From: Candidatus Eremiobacteraceae bacterium
GTDB lineage: Bacteria; Vulcanimicrobiota; Vulcanimicrobiia; Eremiobacterales; Eremiobacteraceae
Length of the DNA stretch: 43,586 nt
NCBI GenBank assembly: GCA_036511855.1
Contig: DATCBN010000049.1
Location: 1 to 43,586 of the forward strand
Reading direction: 5' to 3'
Part shown: positions 16,566 to 26,018 of the stretch, piece after piece
How positions within the stretch are numbered: position 1 is the stretch's first letter
Layout: each line of letters starts with the position of its first letter
Program-made: the position numbers and the translations under genes
The notes under the pieces: model-generated
What the model saw: only the letters and a program-made list of their open reading frames with translations
What the model was told of the DNA's origin: nothing
The model's database searches: none

Positions 16566-17444
16566 ATGGAGTCGGACTATCTCTCATCGGCGATGGCTGC
16601 CGGCGATTCGGTGCTGGTCATCGCCGTGCGGACCACGCGCGTGGTCACGGACGCACAGGCTCGTCACGGATGCGGACCCACCGTCACTGCCGCGCTCGGC
16701 CGCCTTCTCACCGGTGCGGCGCTGATGGGCTCGTCGCTGTCGGGCCGCGACCGGATCGCGCTTCAAGTGACGGGCGACGGACCCGTCCGCAGGCTCACCG
16801 CGGAGGCCATGTCGGGCGGCCGCGTGCGAGGCTATCCTCAGCGGCCCGATGTCGACGTCCCTTTGAACGCGCGCGGAAAGTTCGACGTCGCCGGGCTCGT
16901 AGGCAGCGGCTCGCTGCATGTCACGCGGACGTTCAGCGACTTCCAACCTTATACGAGCGCGGTGCGGCTGGTCAGCGGCGAGATCGGCGAAGACCTAGCC
17001 CACTACTTCGCCAGCTCCGAACAGATCCCGACGATCGTCTCGGTCGGTGTGATGGCCGGGCCGGCCGGCGTGATGGCGTCGGGCGGCTTGCTCCTCCAAC
17101 TCTTGCCCGGCGCGGACGAAACGACGATTCGCGACCTCGAGTCGCGCGCACTTGCGCTGCCGGCTGTGAGCGGCATGATCCGCGAGGGCGCGCCTCCCGA
17201 GGCGCTGATCGATGCATATGCCGGCGCACTCTCGCCGCGTGCGACGGGGAAGCACGACGTCGCATTCGATTGCCCGTGCGACCGCGCGCGCGTCATCAAA
17301 GCGATGCTCGGGCTTGGGCGCCCGACGCTCGAATCGATGATCGTGCAAGACGATGAGACCGAGGCACGCTGCGATTTCTGCGGCGACGTCTACCGCTTTT
17401 CGCGCACGGAGCTGCGCGAAATCGTCACGGACGCGACTACGTAA
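16566..17444 (+). CDS. hslO: Redox-regulated chaperone Hsp33
   Basis: The 292-residue chaperone has an N-terminal substrate-binding domain (TVTAALGRLLTGAALMGSSL, and QVTGDGPVRRLTAEAMSGG with YPQRP). Its C-terminal zinc/redox switch has Cys236 and Cys238 (CPC) plus Cys269 and Cys272 (CDFC). Oxidation releases zinc and turns Hsp33 into an ATP-independent holdase. The ATG at 16566 is chosen because the family N-terminus begins there; the open frame upstream is antisense to aroQ. Its last eight bases overlap the convergent tyrS end. Confidence 0.95.
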   Translation: MESDYLSSAMAAGDSVLVIAVRTTRVVTDAQARHGCGPTVTAALGRLLTGAALMGSSLSGRDRIALQVTGDGPVRRLTAEAMSGGRVRGYPQRPDVDVPLNARGKFDVAGLVGSGSLHVTRTFSDFQPYTSAVRLVSGEIGEDLAHYFASSEQIPTIVSVGVMAGPAGVMASGGLLLQLLPGADETTIRDLESRALALPAVSGMIREGAPPEALIDAYAGALSPRATGKHDVAFDCPCDRARVIKAMLGLGRPTLESMIVQDDETEARCDFCGDVYRFSRTELREIVTDATT

Positions 17445-18633
17445 GCCTGACGAATTGATGGTTGCCCTTTTGCAAGACCTTGCCTCGCCAATCGCTGACG
17501 GCGTGCTTTGCGTCGTCGATGCGAGTTCCGTCCACTTTGACGGCGCCGGCCGCGATCAGCCGCTGCGCGTCGCGGTTCGACTCGGCGAAGCCGGCCGCCA
17601 CGAGCACTTTCGCCAACGTCGCCCCGCCTAGATCGGCCGGAAGAGCGAAGGATGGGATCTGATCGGGCATCTCCTTTCGGACGACCGTCTTTTCGAAGTG
17701 CGCGCGCGCACCTAGTGCAGCGTCGGCGCCATGATAGAGCCGCACGATGTCTTCGGCAAGCGACATCTTCGAATCGCGCGCCGAAAGCGCTCCCGAGCTC
17801 AGGTCGCTCAAAATCGCGTCGGTCTCGGCTTTGGTGCGCACGGCTGCGAGACGCCAGTAGCGTTCGAGGAGCGCGTCGGGCAGCGACATGATCTTGCCGA
17901 ACATCTGCGCCGGCTCATCGCGCAGCGCGATGTAATTGTTCAGACTCTTGCCCATGCGTTGCACGCCGTCGGTGCCCTCAAGGATGGGCAAGGTCATGCA
18001 GATCTGCGGACGTCTGCCCATATCGCTCTGCAGCCGCCGGCCCATGAGTAGATTGAAGAGCTGCTCCGTGCCTCCCAGTTCGACATCGGCATCGAGCACG
18101 ACCGAGTCGTACGCGACCGCGATCGGATACATGAATTCGTGCAGCCCGATCGATGCACCGTCGGCATACCGCTTGCTGAAGTCGTCGCGCTCGAGCATGC
18201 GGGCGACCGTGGTGCGCGCACACAACCCGATCACCTCGGCGAACGTCAGCTTGCCAAGCCACTCGCTGTTGTAGCGGACCTCGGCACTATCGATGTCGAT
18301 GATGGCCGCGGCCTGCTCGGAATACGAGATCATGTCGGCCTCGACTTCTTCGCGAGAACGCGGCTTTCGCGAATTGTCGCGGCCGGTCGGGTCGCCGATC
18401 TGAGCGGTGAAATCACCGACGACAAGCACCGCTTTGTGGCCGCAATCTTGGAATGCCCGAAGTTGACGGAGCACCACAGCGTGGCCCAGGTGAAGCATCG
18501 GGCCCGAAGGATCTATTCCCAGCTTCACGCGCAACGGACGTCCGTCTCTTATGCGAGCGGCGAGATCTTCGCGCGTGACCACGTCGACGCACCGTTCGGC
18601 GAGTATCTCTACTTGTTCATCGGGGCTCAGCAT
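17437..18633 (-). CDS. tyrS: Tyrosyl-tRNA synthetase
   Basis: From the ATG at 18631-18633 the enzyme has 398 residues. The class I HIGH motif appears as PMLHLGHA, followed by VGDFTAQIGDPTGRD. The KMSKS equivalent is RMGKSLNNYI. A C-terminal S4 RNA-binding domain (LAKVLVAAGFAESNRDAQRL, IAAGAVKVDG) is present. This pattern is the TyrZ-like branch. It charges tRNA-Tyr. The gene is the last of the gatCAB-mutS2-tyrS series but is set apart from mutS2 by 133 bases containing palindromic repeats. Confidence 0.95.
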   Translation of the reverse strand: MLSPDEQVEILAERCVDVVTREDLAARIRDGRPLRVKLGIDPSGPMLHLGHAVVLRQLRAFQDCGHKAVLVVGDFTAQIGDPTGRDNSRKPRSREEVEADMISYSEQAAAIIDIDSAEVRYNSEWLGKLTFAEVIGLCARTTVARMLERDDFSKRYADGASIGLHEFMYPIAVAYDSVVLDADVELGGTEQLFNLLMGRRLQSDMGRRPQICMTLPILEGTDGVQRMGKSLNNYIALRDEPAQMFGKIMSLPDALLERYWRLAAVRTKAETDAILSDLSSGALSARDSKMSLAEDIVRLYHGADAALGARAHFEKTVVRKEMPDQIPSFALPADLGGATLAKVLVAAGFAESNRDAQRLIAAGAVKVDGTRIDDAKHAVSDWRGKVLQKGNHQFVRLT

Positions 18634-18648
18634 CCGCCTGGTGTTTGG

Positions 18649-18752
18649 GGGCAAGCGCTGCTTGCCCTGGCTCCCTGTAGGAGGGCGAGCTACCCGTACT
18701 AAGGTGAGCAACGCTCACCCATTTTTTGGGCAAGCGATGCTTGCCCTAGTAC
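18649..18752. repeat. Intergenic palindromic repeat cluster (inverse copy of the 41233 repeat)
   Basis: Two A-type hairpins are present: GGGCAAGC-GCT-GCTTGCCC at 18649-18667 and GGGCAAGC-GAT-GCTTGCCC at 18728-18746. A B-type hairpin, GGTGAGC-AAC-GCTCACC, lies at 18703-18719. The stretch 18703-18752 is the reverse complement of the unit at 41235 onward, including the flanking TAGTAC, with only the short spacer differing (AAAAAAT against AAAGAT). It fills the mutS2-tyrS gap. Confidence 0.85.
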
Positions 18753-18766
18753 GGTTGCCCTCCATA

Positions 18767-21196
18767 TTACTTCAGCGAGATGACGGTGACGCCGGAGCCG
18801 CCTTCGCGGTCTGGTGCGAACGCGGTGTTTTCCACTTGCAGGTGGCCGCGCAAGAACTCGCGGATGCCGCGGCCCAATTGGCCCGTGCCTTTGCCATGCA
18901 ACACGCGCAACTCGCGCAATCCCGCGAGGCTTGCGTCATCGAGCGCTTTGTCCACGATCGGCATCGCTTCCTCAACGCGCATACCCCGCACATCGACGCG
19001 CGTGGAAGCCAGCTCCGCCGCGGCATGAAGTTCGCCGCTGCGCTTATTGCCCGGCGGCCGAGCAGGAGCTCCGGCGGCGGGACCTTCAAGCGACAAATCC
19101 GCGGGTGCTACGACGGTCTTCGCATTGCCGATCGTGACCAGCACGTCGCGGTCGTAGACATCGGCGACGATTCCTCTCGTGCCGAACGTTCGCACAAACA
19201 CCGCATCGCCGACACGAAATTGCTGACGGGCGCCGTCGCTTGCGCCACTCGCATCGGTGGCCGCCGCGCGCGACGTCGAGCGTTCGTGCGGTTCTAGGCC
19301 AAGACTGCGCCGCATCTCGGTCAACGTTCGGTCCAGTGCCTCGTCGGATTGCGGAACCGGTTTGATGCGCTGACGGCGTGTGTCGGCGGCGCCTTGTTCT
19401 GCCTTCGCACGGACTTCTTCTTCGACTTCCCGCACTGCATGCGCCAACGTTTCAGCCGCCTTGCGCTCGAAGCCGGCACGATCCGCTTGCGCTTGCGCGA
19501 GCTGATCGCGTAGACCGGACTCCAATTCCACGGCGCGCCGTCGCTGGGATTCCAAGTCTTCGACCTTCGCGCGGAACTGCTCGCGCTGGTCGGCAAGCGA
19601 CGCGAAGACGCGCTCGAGGTCCATCGCCTCGGCGCCGAGCAGGACTTCCGCTCGCTGGATCGTCGCGGGATCGAACCCGATCGCTCGCGCGAGGGCAAAA
19701 GCCAGCGAGCGGCCCGGCACGCCGACAAGCAGCAGGTACGTGGGCTCGTTCGTCGCGGGATCGAAGAGCATCGATGCGTTGGCGACGCGGTCGTGATCGG
19801 CCGCGAAGATCTTCAGTTGCGTATAGTGCGTGGTGACGATCGCGCGAGCGCCCGCAGACAGCATCGCTTCGATGAACGCCTGGGCAAGCGCAGCACCCGC
19901 ACCCGGCTCCGTGCCGCTGCCGATCTCGTCCACGAGAATGAGTGAGCCGGCTCCGGCGCGCGCCTGCGCCGCTCGAAGCGCCCGCAGATGAGCGGAAAAT
20001 GACGAGAGATTCTCAGCAATCGACTGCTCGTCGCCGATCACGCAAGCGATATGGTCGAACGCGCCGATGATCGTGCCGGCGGCGGCCGGTAGGGGGATGC
20101 CGGCGTACGCCATCACGCAGAAAAGTCCGACGGTCTTCAGCATGACCGTCTTGCCGCCCATGTTCGGTCCGGAGATGATGAGCGCGTCGAAAGCATCGCC
20201 GACGTCGATGTCCAGCGGCACGGCGACGCGCCGCAGCAGCGGGTGACGGCCGCGCACGATCCGCACGATGCGTTGCTCCGAGAGCGAGGGGCTGCCGGCT
20301 TCGACGGACACAGCCCAGCGAGCGCGCGCGCCAGCGCAGTCGAGGCGAGCGCTCAAGCCTGCGTTTGCGGCGAGCGCATCGGCTTGGGCCGCGGTCAAGC
20401 CCGTCAGCTCCGCGAGAATCCGAGCGACCTCACGTTCTTCCGCGGTCTCGAGGCCGCGCAGGCGATTGTTGGCCTCCACTGCCGCCATCGGTTCGATGAA
20501 GACGGTCGCACCCGAGGCGGATTGATCGTGGACGACGCCCGCGAACTGCGACGCGTACTCGACGCGGACCGGCACGACGTAGCGCCCGCGGCGAACCGTG
20601 ACGATCGGCTCCGAGAGCATCTTCGCCGTATCGGGATTGCGAGTGATCGACTGACAACGCTCGCGCACTTCATCGTGCAGCGCGCGCTGCTGCCGGCGGA
20701 TTTTCGCGAGCGCAGGCGACGCCCTATCCGCGACCTGGCCGTCCTCCTCCAACGCAGACGACAGCCGCGAGATGAGCGTGCCGGTCGGCGCGAGCGTGAG
20801 CGCAAGGGCCAAAAGGGGCGACCACCGGTTTGCAGTCCCCTGCCTTTTCGCGCCGGCGATACTGCGGCAGGCGGTGACGAGCGACGTCTCATTGTCCGCG
20901 ATGCGCCGCAATTCCACGCCCGAAAGTGAGCCGCCGACCACCGCTCGTTCCAACGTGGCCGCCATATCCACGACGCCGGTCAGCGCAAAGTCGCCGCCCG
21001 ACCGGATGAACGTAAGCGTGTCGTCCACGAGCGCGAGCTCGGCGGCCGCGGCCGCGAGATCGGTGGTGGGCTTGAGTTCGAGCACGGACAATCTGCCCGG
21101 TTCACTCGTGGCGCGCGTGGCGATCTGTGCGAGCACGACGTCAAATTCGAGCGCGGCGAGCGCCGCGTCGTCAAACGCGGCCTCGGAAGCGGTCAT
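18767..21196 (-). CDS. mutS2: MutS2 ATPase/endonuclease
   Basis: The 809-residue MutS2 lacks the mismatch-recognition domains of MutS. A helical lever and clamp precede the ATPase core, with Walker A ISGPNMGGKTVMLKT and Walker B SLILVDEIGSGTEP. A coiled-coil region (Gln/Arg/Glu rich, about residues 520-600) follows, and the C-terminal Smr nuclease domain has VDVRGMRVEEAMPIVD and LRVLHGKGTGQLGRGIREFL. It suppresses recombination or rescues collided ribosomes in relatives. The ATG overlaps the gatB stop (ATGA, 21193-21196), a tight coupling. Confidence 0.95.
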   Translation of the reverse strand: MTASEAAFDDAALAALEFDVVLAQIATRATSEPGRLSVLELKPTTDLAAAAAELALVDDTLTFIRSGGDFALTGVVDMAATLERAVVGGSLSGVELRRIADNETSLVTACRSIAGAKRQGTANRWSPLLALALTLAPTGTLISRLSSALEEDGQVADRASPALAKIRRQQRALHDEVRERCQSITRNPDTAKMLSEPIVTVRRGRYVVPVRVEYASQFAGVVHDQSASGATVFIEPMAAVEANNRLRGLETAEEREVARILAELTGLTAAQADALAANAGLSARLDCAGARARWAVSVEAGSPSLSEQRIVRIVRGRHPLLRRVAVPLDIDVGDAFDALIISGPNMGGKTVMLKTVGLFCVMAYAGIPLPAAAGTIIGAFDHIACVIGDEQSIAENLSSFSAHLRALRAAQARAGAGSLILVDEIGSGTEPGAGAALAQAFIEAMLSAGARAIVTTHYTQLKIFAADHDRVANASMLFDPATNEPTYLLLVGVPGRSLAFALARAIGFDPATIQRAEVLLGAEAMDLERVFASLADQREQFRAKVEDLESQRRRAVELESGLRDQLAQAQADRAGFERKAAETLAHAVREVEEEVRAKAEQGAADTRRQRIKPVPQSDEALDRTLTEMRRSLGLEPHERSTSRAAATDASGASDGARQQFRVGDAVFVRTFGTRGIVADVYDRDVLVTIGNAKTVVAPADLSLEGPAAGAPARPPGNKRSGELHAAAELASTRVDVRGMRVEEAMPIVDKALDDASLAGLRELRVLHGKGTGQLGRGIREFLRGHLQVENTAFAPDREGGSGVTVISLK

Positions 21197-22644
21197 CCCA
21201 AGCGTTCCTTCAGCAGAGCCCTGACGATATCGACGTTTGCTTTGCCGCGGCTTTCCTTCATGACTTGGCCGACGATGAAGTCGAACGCATTGACTTTGCC
21301 GCCTTTATACGCATCGACCGATTTTTGATTCGCGGCGATAGCCCGGTCGACGATGTCGGCGATGGCCTGCCGGTCGGTGACGGCTCCGAGACCGCGCTCT
21401 TCGACGATCGTCTTCGGATCACGCCCTTCGACGACGAGCACGTCGCAGATCTCCTTCGCGGCCTTCCCGGTGATCGCGCCGCCTTTGACCATGAGGATGA
21501 GATCTCCAAGCTGTGCGGCGGTCATCGGCGATTGCGCGAGGGTGAGCTCGGCGGCCTGCAGTGCTCGCCTGACATCCCCCATGAGCCAGTTCGCTGCGAG
21601 CTTCGCATCTCCGCAATGCGCGGCCACCGCTTCGAAGAAGTCGGCATCGGAGCGCTCGGTCGTCAGGACTGCGACGTCGTATTCCGCCAAACCGAACGCC
21701 GCGACGAGCCGCTTTCGTTTCGCGTCCGGCAGTTCGGGCAATTCCGCTCGCCATGCGTCAAGCAAAGACGCATCGAGCGCCATCGGCGCGAGGTCGGGCT
21801 CGGGGAAATAGCGATAGTCGTGCGCCTGCTCTTTCGAGCGCATCGAATAGGTGAGGCCACGGTTTTCATCCCAGCCGCGCGTTTCCTGAACGATGCGCTC
21901 GCCGGTTTCGACGCAACGCCGCTGGCGCTCGATCTCGTGTTTCACGGCGCGCCCCACCGAGCGAAACGAATTCATGTTCTTGACTTCGGTCTTGGTGCCG
22001 AGCGCTTCGGCGCCTCGCGGCCGGATCGAAACGTTGGCGTCGCAACGAAGCGAGCCTTCGTGCATCTTGACATCCGATACGCCGATGTACGACAAGACCG
22101 CTTTGAGCTCGGCGAGGTAGGCCTCGGCCTCATCCGGCGTTGCGAGGTCGGGCTCGCTCACGATCTCCATCAACGGAACCCCGGCGCGGTTGTAGTCGAT
22201 CAGCGTGTATTCCGACCCGGTCATGCTGCCGCCGTGGTGAAGATTCTTGCCGGTGTCCTCTTCCAAGTGGATGCGGTTGAGCCGCACCGATTTGCCGGAA
22301 GGCAGCTTGACCGTTCCGCCGGTCGTGAGCGGCATATCGTACTGTGATATCTGATAGTTCTTCGGCATGTCCGGATAGAAGTAGTTCTTGCGGTCGAATT
22401 TCGAATGCGGCGCTACCGCACAGCCGAGGGCGAAGCCGGCCTTGCAGAGGTACTCGACGGCGCGCCGGTTGATGACGGGCAACGAGCCGGGCATACCAAG
22501 GCAGACCGGACAGACGTGCGTGTTCGGCTCGCCCCCGAATTCGTTGAGGCATCCGCAGAACATCTTGCTCGCCGTGGAGAGTTCGACGTGCACTTCGAGA
22601 CCGATGACCGCCTCGTAGTCGGACGTCTTCATCTCGATCGTCAT
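21193..22644 (-). CDS. gatB: Asp/Glu-tRNA amidotransferase subunit B
   Basis: The kinase subunit of the GatCAB complex phosphorylates mischarged Glu-tRNA-Gln or Asp-tRNA-Asn before amidation. Signatures: YEAVIGLEVHVELSTASKMF, the zinc-type cysteines CGC and CPVCLG, YFYPDMPKNYQISQYD, and a C-terminal YqeY-like tail domain (EICDVLVVEGRDPKTIVEER). From the ATG at 22642-22644 it has 483 residues, and this start overlaps the gatA stop (ATGA). It shows that the organism uses indirect aminoacylation for at least one of Gln or Asn. Confidence 0.96.
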   Translation of the reverse strand: MTIEMKTSDYEAVIGLEVHVELSTASKMFCGCLNEFGGEPNTHVCPVCLGMPGSLPVINRRAVEYLCKAGFALGCAVAPHSKFDRKNYFYPDMPKNYQISQYDMPLTTGGTVKLPSGKSVRLNRIHLEEDTGKNLHHGGSMTGSEYTLIDYNRAGVPLMEIVSEPDLATPDEAEAYLAELKAVLSYIGVSDVKMHEGSLRCDANVSIRPRGAEALGTKTEVKNMNSFRSVGRAVKHEIERQRRCVETGERIVQETRGWDENRGLTYSMRSKEQAHDYRYFPEPDLAPMALDASLLDAWRAELPELPDAKRKRLVAAFGLAEYDVAVLTTERSDADFFEAVAAHCGDAKLAANWLMGDVRRALQAAELTLAQSPMTAAQLGDLILMVKGGAITGKAAKEICDVLVVEGRDPKTIVEERGLGAVTDRQAIADIVDRAIAANQKSVDAYKGGKVNAFDFIVGQVMKESRGKANVDIVRALLKERLG

Positions 22645-24098
22645 GCGGCACCGACTTTCGGCGATGCAGCCCACGCGAAGCGCGTCGCTTGCTCGTAGGC
22701 GTGAGCCACGCCGAGCATGCGCCCCTCTTCAAACGCCGGCGCTGCGATCTGCAAGCCGACCGGCAGCCCATCGATATAGCCGGCAGGCACCGACATCGCC
22801 GGAATGCCGGCCAAACTCATCGGAATCGTGAAGTAGTCCATGAGATACATGGCAACGGGATCGGATTTCGCGCCGAGCGGGAACGCAGGACAGGAAACGG
22901 CGGGGCACGCGATCGCGTCGCACGCCACGAAGGCCTCGTCGAAGTCTTTCTTCATCAACGTTCTGACCTTCTGCGCGCGCACGTAATATGCGTCGTAGTA
23001 GCCCGAACAGAGCGCGTACGTGCCGAGGATGATCCGGCGTTTGACTTCGGCCCCAAAACCCGCAGCACGGGTCTGCTCGAACATCTGATAGACGTCACCG
23101 TCCCCGGCGACGCGCACGCCGTAGCGGGCTCCGTCGTACCGCGCTAAGTTCGACGAGCATTCGGCCGGCGCGATGAGATAGTACGTGGCCAAACCGTACT
23201 TGGCGTGTGCGAGCGAGACCGGCACGAGAGTTGCGCCAAGACGTTCGAGTTCGGCGTACGCCGCTTTGTAAAGCCCGGCCAGCTTGGCGTCGCCGGCGAT
23301 GCTCGCTTCGAATTCTTGGACGATGCCGATGCGCACGCCGCGCAAATCATCGCGCAGCGCATCGGCGTAGTGCGGAACGGGCACGTCGATGCTTGTCGAG
23401 TCCATCGGGTCGTGGCCCGAAATCGCTTCAAGCGTATCGGCTGCATCACGCACATCGGCCGTAATGGGACCGGCTTGGTCGAGCGATGACGCGAATGCGA
23501 TGATGCCGTAACGGCTTACGCGGCCATACGTCGGCTTCACGCCGACGACGTTGCAGAAAGAGGCCGGCTCGCGAATAGAGCCCCCGGTGTCGGTTCCGAG
23601 CGCGATCGGTACCGAGCGGGCGCCAACCGTGCTCGCGCTGCCGCCCGACGATCCGCCCGGCACGCGATCTGTATCCCACGGATTGCGTGTGGGGAAGAAC
23701 GCGGAGTTTTCGCACGACGAGCCCATGGCGAATTCGTCCATGTTCGTCTTGCCGATGATGACCGCGCCCGCCGCTTCGAGCTTGCGGACGACCGTCGCCG
23801 AATACGGCGGCACGAAGTTCGCCAGGATCTTCGATCCGCTCGTCGTCGTGACGCCTTCGGTGCAGAACAGATCTTTGACGGCGACCGGCACACCCGCGAG
23901 TATGCCGCAGTCTTCGCCGCGGGCCAGCCGTGCATCGATTTCGGCCGCGCGCTTCAGTGCGCGCTCGGGCAAGAGCGTCAGATACGCTTTGATGATGGGA
24001 TCGGCGGCGGTGGCGGCATCGAGGGCGGTGCGCACCGCTTCAACCGAAGAAGTCTCCCGCTGCGCGATGCGTTCGCGGATGTCGTGGCCGGTCAGCAT
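22641..24098 (-). CDS. gatA: Asp/Glu-tRNA amidotransferase subunit A
   Basis: The 485-residue amidase supplies ammonia from glutamine to GatB. The Ser-cisSer-Lys triad is visible: Lys in PVAVKDLFCTEGVTTTSGS, and the serines in GGSSGGSASTVGARSVPIAL with GTDTGGSIREPASF. The C-terminal part (FTIPMSLAGIPAMSVPAGY, DGLPVGLQI) is typical of the family. The gene sits between gatC, nine bases upstream, and gatB, which it overlaps. Confidence 0.97.
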   Translation of the reverse strand: MLTGHDIRERIAQRETSSVEAVRTALDAATAADPIIKAYLTLLPERALKRAAEIDARLARGEDCGILAGVPVAVKDLFCTEGVTTTSGSKILANFVPPYSATVVRKLEAAGAVIIGKTNMDEFAMGSSCENSAFFPTRNPWDTDRVPGGSSGGSASTVGARSVPIALGTDTGGSIREPASFCNVVGVKPTYGRVSRYGIIAFASSLDQAGPITADVRDAADTLEAISGHDPMDSTSIDVPVPHYADALRDDLRGVRIGIVQEFEASIAGDAKLAGLYKAAYAELERLGATLVPVSLAHAKYGLATYYLIAPAECSSNLARYDGARYGVRVAGDGDVYQMFEQTRAAGFGAEVKRRIILGTYALCSGYYDAYYVRAQKVRTLMKKDFDEAFVACDAIACPAVSCPAFPLGAKSDPVAMYLMDYFTIPMSLAGIPAMSVPAGYIDGLPVGLQIAAPAFEEGRMLGVAHAYEQATRFAWAASPKVGAA

Positions 24099-24107
24099 GC
24101 GTCTGCC

Positions 24108-24395
24108 CTACTCGAGTATGCGTGGAACTTTGAAATACGGACCCTCGACATCGGGTGCGTTCCGCAGCGCGCTCGGACGGTCGAGCGAATCGCGGACCAC
24201 GTCGTCGCGCATCACGTTGAAGATCGGAATCACCTGCGCGGTGGCGGAGACGTGTTCGACTTCGAGCGCTTGAAGCTCCGCGATGAAATCGAAGAGCCTC
24301 GAGAACTGCGCCGCGAACGCCTCGGACTCAGGCTGGGTGAGGGCGATGCGGGCGAGCTTCGCGATGTGCGCGATATCGATGGGTACGTCGCTCAT
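24108..24395 (-). CDS. gatC: Asp/Glu-tRNA amidotransferase subunit C
   Basis: This 95-residue subunit wraps around GatA and stabilises it on GatB. The usual two-helix start (IDIAHIAKLARIALTQPESE) and FSRLFDFIAELQALEV are followed by the extended tail with DVVRDSLDRPSALRNAPDVEG and YFKVPRILE. It is the first gene of the gatCAB-mutS2 unit; the 25 bases to the methyltransferase gene upstream suggest that gene may share the transcript. Confidence 0.95.
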   Translation of the reverse strand: MSDVPIDIAHIAKLARIALTQPESEAFAAQFSRLFDFIAELQALEVEHVSATAQVIPIFNVMRDDVVRDSLDRPSALRNAPDVEGPYFKVPRILE

Positions 24396-24420
24396 GATCT
24401 CTCAATCTTTGTAGTGGCAG

Positions 24421-25779
24421 CTACAGCGCGAATTCGGCGAGCGTCTCCACGTGCCCCGTATGTGGGAACATGTCGAACGGCGTGACGCGTTCCAACCGGT
24501 ATCCGGAGGCGGTCAGCGCTTTCGCGTCGCGCGCGAGCGTCGCCGGGTTGCAAGAGAGATAAAGAACTCGCGGAGCGCGATTGTCGCTCAGCGCCGCGAG
24601 CACCTCCGGCTCACAGCCTTTACGGGGCGGGTCGAGGATGACGGCATCGGCACCCGCGAGCAAGGTTTTGCCCCGTTCGCCTACGAGTGCCCCGGCGACC
24701 GAAGCGTGCTCGAACGAAGCGTTGGTCACGGCATTTTCAGCGGCGTTTGCGGCCGCTTCGCCCACGGCTGGAGCGAACGATTCCACCCCGGACGCCGAAA
24801 TGCCCCGCCGGCCGAGCACGACGCCGAACGTGCCGACGCCGCAATAGAGGTCGATGATCCGGCTCGCCCCGTCGAGCCGCTCGATGAGGCGCTGCGCGAT
24901 CAATTCGAGCGTCGCGACATTGATCTGGAAAAACGAGGCGATCCCGAACGAGAACGTGGCGCCCGCGACGGTTTCGCGCACGACCGGGCTGCCCCAAAGC
25001 GTGGCCGAACGGCGTCCGAACACGGCGTTCTCGCCGGCCGGGTCCCAACTCATCGAAAGCCCAGTGACTCCTGGAATCCGCCTGCGCAATTCGTCCGTGA
25101 GCGCTCCGAGCCGCTTGTTCGGCTTCTCGCCGTTGAACGAGACCACGATCTCATCGCGCGTGGAGCTTGCGCGCGCGACCACGTGCGCGAGCCCCGAGAA
25201 CGCTTCCGGCTCGTCCGCCGCGAAACGCACGAGTTGCGATACCACCGCATCGAGCCGGGGCAATAAGACAGGGCAGCGTTCCACCGGAACGATTCGGTGC
25301 GATCGAGCCTCGTAGAATCCAAGCCTCATGGCCCCGCCGGCATAGCGGGCGACGAGCGAGACCTTGTTCCGATAGCCTGCGCGCGGGTCGACTGCGGGCG
25401 CTATCGTCTCGTCGACTACGATGCCGTGCAGTCCGCCGAGCCGCTCGAGCGCATCCACGACCAGTCTGCGTTTCCACGCAAGCTGCGCTTCATAGCGGTA
25501 GTGAAGTGTTTGACATCCGCCGCAACGTGGAAAAACGGGGCAGCCTGCGTCTACCCGATCCGGCGATGGAGATTCGATCGCGACGACGTGTGCGCTCGCA
25601 TACGACCGCTTGACCGAGTCCACCGCGACGCGCACGCGCTCGCCGGGTAGGCCGCCGGTGACAAATGTGACGAGGCCGTCGACGCGGCCGACGCCCTGAC
25701 CGTTCTCGAGGAGATCATCGAGGACGAATGATTGGGCGGCGACGGCTTCGGCGGCGCTACGCGCGCCGTTGGTTGTCAA
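24421..25779 (-). CDS. RlmD/TrmA-family RNA (uracil-5-)-methyltransferase
   Basis: The 452-residue SAM-dependent enzyme methylates uridine C5 in rRNA or tRNA. A short TRAM domain is at the N-terminus (LENGQGVGRVDGLVTFVTGG). The 4Fe-4S-type cysteine set starts CPVFPRCGGCQTLHY. The methyltransferase core has DLYCGVGTFGVVLG, and VILDPPRKGCEP and LYLSCNPATLARD with the catalytic Cys. Which RNA it modifies cannot be separated from sequence alone. The start is a TTG (25777-25779) inside the end of the upstream 60-residue gene; no better in-frame start precedes the TRAM domain. Confidence 0.9.
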   Translation of the reverse strand: MTTNGARSAAEAVAAQSFVLDDLLENGQGVGRVDGLVTFVTGGLPGERVRVAVDSVKRSYASAHVVAIESPSPDRVDAGCPVFPRCGGCQTLHYRYEAQLAWKRRLVVDALERLGGLHGIVVDETIAPAVDPRAGYRNKVSLVARYAGGAMRLGFYEARSHRIVPVERCPVLLPRLDAVVSQLVRFAADEPEAFSGLAHVVARASSTRDEIVVSFNGEKPNKRLGALTDELRRRIPGVTGLSMSWDPAGENAVFGRRSATLWGSPVVRETVAGATFSFGIASFFQINVATLELIAQRLIERLDGASRIIDLYCGVGTFGVVLGRRGISASGVESFAPAVGEAAANAAENAVTNASFEHASVAGALVGERGKTLLAGADAVILDPPRKGCEPEVLAALSDNRAPRVLYLSCNPATLARDAKALTASGYRLERVTPFDMFPHTGHVETLAEFAL

Positions 25780-25939
25780 GGGTCTGGAGCAGATCGTCGG
25801 CTTCGTCGATCAGCGCGCGGATGCGGTCGCGCGTGGGATTGTGTTCTTCGGGCAAGGCAAGATTTCGGATGAGGCAGTACGTGCAAAACGCGGATGCCAA
25901 AAAGGCTGCGGTCCACACGAACGGATAGATCCGCCTCAT
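25757..25939 (-). CDS. Small single-pass membrane protein
   Basis: The 60-residue product has one hydrophobic segment (about residues 6-26: PFVWTAAFLASAFCTYCLI). A short charged helix follows (PTRDRIRALIDEADDLLQTL). It overlaps the start of the methyltransferase gene by 23 bases. No family is recognised. It may belong with the FliO-like gene 79 bases upstream, since FliO proteins normally carry a membrane segment that the neighbour lacks. Confidence 0.5.
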   Translation of the reverse strand: MRRIYPFVWTAAFLASAFCTYCLIRNLALPEEHNPTRDRIRALIDEADDLLQTLDNQRRA

Positions 25940-26018
25940 CGCCGAGAGAGGTCCTTACTCAGCCGGTTTAGCATGCGGTCGCCGAACCGCGAACAAATAT
26001 CCAACATATGCTCTATTG

